Positions 4,919 through 8,701 of a stretch of DNA of 8,701 nucleotides are shown in pieces. Location: positions 1-8,701 of the forward strand of contig DSDX01000310.1 of NCBI GenBank assembly GCA_011048485.1. Direction: 5' to 3'. The notes beneath the pieces were generated by a model, which worked only from the letters and a program-made list of their open reading frames with translations, had not been told where the DNA came from and searched no databases. How positions within the stretch are numbered: the stretch's first letter is position 1; every line of letters begins with the position of its first letter. The stretch comes from Candidatus Aminicenantota bacterium (lineage in GTDB: Bacteria; Acidobacteriota; Aminicenantia; Aminicenantales; Saccharicenantaceae). The position numbers and the translations under genes were made by a program.

Positions 4919-6643
4919 ATGGAGCTTATTGAGCAGGTCAGGCAGGCCTCGTCTATCGTCGAGATCGCCTCCCAGTACACGAGCCTGAAGCGCCGGGGCC
5001 GCAAGTGGGTCGGGCTGTGCCCTTTTCATACCGAGAAAACCCCTTCTTTCACCGTCGACGAGGAGAAACAGCTCTATCACTGCTTCGGCTGCGGGGCCGG
5101 GGGCGACATCTTCTCGCTCGTCATGGAGAGGGAGAACCTGACCTTTCCCGAGGCCCTCAAAAGCCTGGCCGAACGCTACCACGTCCCCCTGCCGGCCCGC
5201 CAGCAAATCCGCCCCGAGGTCCTCAAGCTCGAGGAGAAGCTCTTCAAGGTCAACGAGCTCGCCCTCGGCTACTTCCGCAAGAACCTGGTCGCCACGGCGG
5301 AAGGCAAGAAGGGCCTTGACTATCTGAAGAAGCGGGGGCTCGCCGACGAGACAATCGAGGCCCTCAAGATCGGCTATGCCCTGAACGCGTGGACGGCCCT
5401 GATCGATTTCTTCAAGTCCAGGGACGTCCCGGTGTCGGTCCTCGAAAAGGGCGGCCTCGCCCTGCCCGGCTCGCGGACCGGGGAATATCGCGACCGATTC
5501 CGGGGCCGGGTCATCTTCCCAATCTTCAGCCTGACGGGCCGGATCGTCGCCTTCGGCGGACGGACGGTCGTCGGGGCCGAGCCGAAATACCTGAACTCGC
5601 CGGAGACGCCGCTCTATTCCAAGGGCAAGCTCCTCTACGGGCTGAACCTCGCCAAGGACGCCATCCGCGAGGAGGGGACGGCCATCCTGGTCGAGGGCTA
5701 CACCGATCTCTCGTCGCTCTACCAGGCCGGGATCCGCAATGTTGTCGCCTCGCTCGGAACGGCCCTGACGTCCTGGCAGGTCGGCCAGGTCATGCGCTTC
5801 GCCTCCCGCCTGCTCGTCAACTATGACGGCGACCCGGCCGGACGGACGGCCGCCGCCCGGGCGGTCCCGCTGGGCCTCGAAAAAGGGCTCAACGTCGATG
5901 TCCTTCTGCTGCCCGACGGCCTCGACCCCGACGCCTACCTCAGGAAGCACGGCCGCGACCGGTACGTGGGGCTGATGAAGAAGACCGTTCCCGGCCTCGA
6001 CTTCCTGATCGATCACCTTGCCGCCGGCGCCCGCATGGACATTCCCGAGGAGAAGGGCAAAGTCGCCCGGGCCGTCGTCAGGGAGATCGAAAAGGCCCCC
6101 GATCCGGTCGCCCGGAACGAGTACCTGAGGCGGGCCAGCTCGAAGCTCGGCGTTCCGGAGGACCTTCTCCGCAACATCGTCGGCGTCAGGGCGCCGGACA
6201 AGGGCCCGGAAGAGGCCGGCCTGTTCTGCCCGGCCGAGAAGCGCCTCTTCCAGATCCTGATGACGGACCCTTCGCTGGCCCCCGATGTCTTCGCCGACTG
6301 CGGCGAGGAGATCTTCCTGGGGCTCCGCACCGAGCCCGCGTTCCGCTATATTTTGGGCTGTTTCAAGCGGGACGCGGACTGGAGCTTTCCCGGGCTCCAG
6401 GGCAAGGTCACCCCGGCCCTGCTGGCCCAGCTGACCAGGGCCCTGTTCGAGAAGACTTCGGGAGGCTCGGTCGAAGAGGCCCAGGAGTGCCTGAGGTCCC
6501 TGCGCAAGGTCCAGCTGCAGAACCGCCTCAAGGACATCCAGGCCAAGATCGCCCGGTCCGAGAGGAACGGCGAGAAAGAGGAGCTCCTGGCGCTCCTGTA
6601 TCAGAAGCAGGACGTGACCAAGCAAATCCTGTCGCTGAGATGA
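4919..6643 (+). CDS. dnaG: DNA primase DnaG
   Basis: 574 residues, normal for bacterial primase, which makes RNA primers for replication and docks on the DnaB helicase. Domains: an N-terminal CHC2 zinc-binding domain with C34, H37, C55 and C58 (GLCPFH and HCFGC); the RNA-polymerase core with RFRGRVIFPIF and KYLNSPETPLY; and a TOPRIM domain whose metal-binding acidic residues are E259 (VEGYTD) and D303/D305 (NYDGDPAG), at a constant offset of six from E. coli E265, D309 and D311. A helical C-terminal helicase-binding region covers about 430-574 and, as usual, is weakly conserved. ATG at 4919 gives the expected start (MELIEQVRQASSIVEI), and a TGA at 4892 closes the frame upstream. I see no clear Shine-Dalgarno before it. 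It is followed by rpoD on the same strand in the common dnaG-rpoD order; rpsU, often found in front, is absent. Confidence 0.97.
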   Translation: MELIEQVRQASSIVEIASQYTSLKRRGRKWVGLCPFHTEKTPSFTVDEEKQLYHCFGCGAGGDIFSLVMERENLTFPEALKSLAERYHVPLPARQQIRPEVLKLEEKLFKVNELALGYFRKNLVATAEGKKGLDYLKKRGLADETIEALKIGYALNAWTALIDFFKSRDVPVSVLEKGGLALPGSRTGEYRDRFRGRVIFPIFSLTGRIVAFGGRTVVGAEPKYLNSPETPLYSKGKLLYGLNLAKDAIREEGTAILVEGYTDLSSLYQAGIRNVVASLGTALTSWQVGQVMRFASRLLVNYDGDPAGRTAAARAVPLGLEKGLNVDVLLLPDGLDPDAYLRKHGRDRYVGLMKKTVPGLDFLIDHLAAGARMDIPEEKGKVARAVVREIEKAPDPVARNEYLRRASSKLGVPEDLLRNIVGVRAPDKGPEEAGLFCPAEKRLFQILMTDPSLAPDVFADCGEEIFLGLRTEPAFRYILGCFKRDADWSFPGLQGKVTPALLAQLTRALFEKTSGGSVEEAQECLRSLRKVQLQNRLKDIQAKIARSERNGEKEELLALLYQKQDVTKQILSLR

Positions 6644-6656
6644 GGGAAGAAAAGGC

Positions 6657-6705
6657 ATGACCCGGCGTCCAAAGGTTTCGAGCGGTCGCGAGAGAGGTGC
6701 AGCCC

Positions 6706-6716
<11 letters not shown>
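6657..6716 (+). other. Possible 19-codon upstream ORF overlapping the rpoD start
   Basis: An ATG at 6657-6659, with GGGAAGAAAAGG just upstream as a plausible ribosome site, opens a 19-codon frame rich in Arg and Ser (MTRRPKVSSGRERGAARVS) ending at TGA 6714-6716. It runs past the rpoD start in another frame. It could couple dnaG and rpoD translation or be meaningless; codon content gives no support for a functional peptide. Confidence 0.2.
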
Positions 6717-8325
<1,609 letters not shown>

Positions 8326-8343
8326 ACGGCCTCGGAGTATCCT

Positions 8344-8383
8344 CTCCGTTCGCTGCGGTGATTTTTCACGCCGCTCCGTTCGC
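8344..8383 (+). repeat. Direct repeat CTCCGTTCGC, two copies 30 nt apart
   Basis: CTCCGTTCGC occurs at 8344-8353 and 8374-8383, on either side of an imperfect hairpin. An inverted relative of the second copy, GAACGGAGC, occurs at 8536-8544, and AAATCACCGC (8487-8496) is the reverse complement of GCGGTGATTT (8355-8364). Confidence 0.6.
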
Positions 8384-8404
8384 CGGAATCGGCGCCAAAA
8401 CAAC

Positions 8405-8431
8405 TCGCTCGGCTTACGCTAAGCCTCGCTC
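8405..8431 (+). repeat. Perfect hairpin flanked by TCGCTC direct repeats
   Basis: GGCTTA, loop CGC, TAAGCC (8411-8425) forms a 6-bp perfect stem with a 3-nt loop. It is bounded exactly by TCGCTC at 8405-8410 and 8426-8431. No T-run follows on either strand, so this is not an ordinary intrinsic terminator. Confidence 0.55.
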
Positions 8432-8446
8432 AAACACGTTTTGACG

Positions 8447-8460
8447 GTTTGCAGGCAAAC
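8447..8460 (+). repeat. Short hairpin GTTTG-CAGG-CAAAC
   Basis: GTTTG (8447-8451), loop CAGG, CAAAC (8456-8460) forms a 5-bp stem, 21 nt after the preceding hairpin. It is too short to interpret alone but adds to the density of stems here. Confidence 0.35.
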
Positions 8461-8630
8461 TTCCCTCTTCCGGCTCCGGATCGGCTAAATCACCGCTGAT
8501 GCTCACTCCTACGACACTCCTCGGCCGCTTTTCAAGAACGGAGCAAACAAGAGAGGGACAAGTCCAAGGTAACTCATCCCCCAAAATTGCCGATAGAGAT
8601 TTTTCTACGTGGAGATTTGCGGTTTTCAGG

Positions 8631-8642
8631 CCCCGCGCGGGG
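8631..8642. repeat. 12-bp palindrome CCCCGCGCGGGG
   Basis: A perfect palindrome in otherwise A/T-richer surroundings. It could be a binding site or a compact stem. No T-tract follows on either strand and no adjacent gene is visible. Confidence 0.35.
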
Positions 8643-8701
8643 ATGGGAGTCAAATCCTTCTTTCAGAGGAACGTCTGTTGCACGCGCTATCCGCGGGTTT
8701 A

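Larger units (their letters stand above)
8326..8701. other. Repeat-rich, lower-GC intergenic stretch with no convincing gene
   Basis: The 376 nt after rpoD are clearly poorer in G+C than the rest of the window and carry several short repeats, but no tRNA, rRNA or protein domain I can recognise. A frame on the minus strand from TTG 8653 to TAA 8414 is open, but it uses rare codons (TTA, TTG, GTA) unlike the neighbouring genes and resembles no family. There is no T-tract terminator immediately after rpoD; the nearest candidate is an imperfect stem around GCGGTGATTTTTCACGCCGC (8355-8374). The region may belong to a dispersed intergenic repeat or to the edge of an accessory segment continuing beyond the window. 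Confidence 0.5.

Noticed and set aside
4907..6658. 583-codon minus-strand frame spanning all of dnaG
   Set aside because: Antisense shadow with Leu/Gly/Glu/Asp-rich composition; dnaG has all zinc and TOPRIM residues.
8414..8653. 79-codon minus-strand ORF in the tail
   Set aside because: TTG start, no ribosome site, codon use unlike neighbours, overlaps several hairpins and repeats, no recognisable family.
8636..8660. tRNA T-arm-like string GGGAGTCAAATCC
   Set aside because: The loop lacks the TTC start, the five-pair stem does not form, and no anticodon or acceptor stem can be placed on either strand.

Overview
The window is GC-rich bacterial chromosome with dense gene packing. It carries the dnaG-rpoD macromolecular-synthesis pair, a Gram-negative-type S46 dipeptidyl-peptidase and larB. 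Together these suggest a free-living or host-associated Gram-negative anaerobe. An Acidobacteriota/Aminicenantes-like lineage is my best guess, but that rests on gene content and base composition only.

Layout. (1) Bases 1-688, + strand: the C-terminal third of an S46 serine exopeptidase cut by the window edge. It retains the catalytic serine and an Arg typical of Asp/Glu-specific DPP11. (2) Bases 3884 to 685, - strand: a compact four-gene unit read right to left. It holds a small TPR protein, a GlmU-like protein, a tandem-ACT protein and an ornithine cyclodeaminase/mu-crystallin family enzyme. The first three are joined by two ATGA stop/start overlaps. A good sigma70-type promoter (TTGTCA, 17 bp, TAGAAT) precedes the unit, and its last gene meets the peptidase tail to tail in a shared CTAG. 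(3) Bases 4068-4811, + strand: larB, for the nickel-pincer cofactor of lactate racemase-type enzymes. An extended -10 lies so close to its ATG that a leaderless mRNA is likely. (4) Bases 4919-8325, + strand: dnaG (primase) then rpoD (housekeeping sigma factor), behind their own TTGACA-17-TATATT promoter and without rpsU in front. (5) Bases 8326-8701: no convincing gene. The stretch is visibly less GC-rich and is filled with short direct and inverted repeats.

The most notable gene is the GlmU-like protein. Its C-terminal left-handed beta-helix keeps every acetyltransferase residue I could place, at a constant offset of 31 from E. coli GlmU. Its N-terminal nucleotidyltransferase domain has lost the nucleotide-binding loop and both metal ligands. 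It therefore looks like an acetyltransferase with a dead uridylyltransferase domain, embedded in an operon of unknown purpose with an amino-acid-sensing ACT protein and a putative amino-acid cyclodeaminase or imine reductase.

I see no CRISPR array, insertion sequence, rRNA or convincing tRNA. All long ORFs opposite these genes look like shadows produced by high third-position GC.
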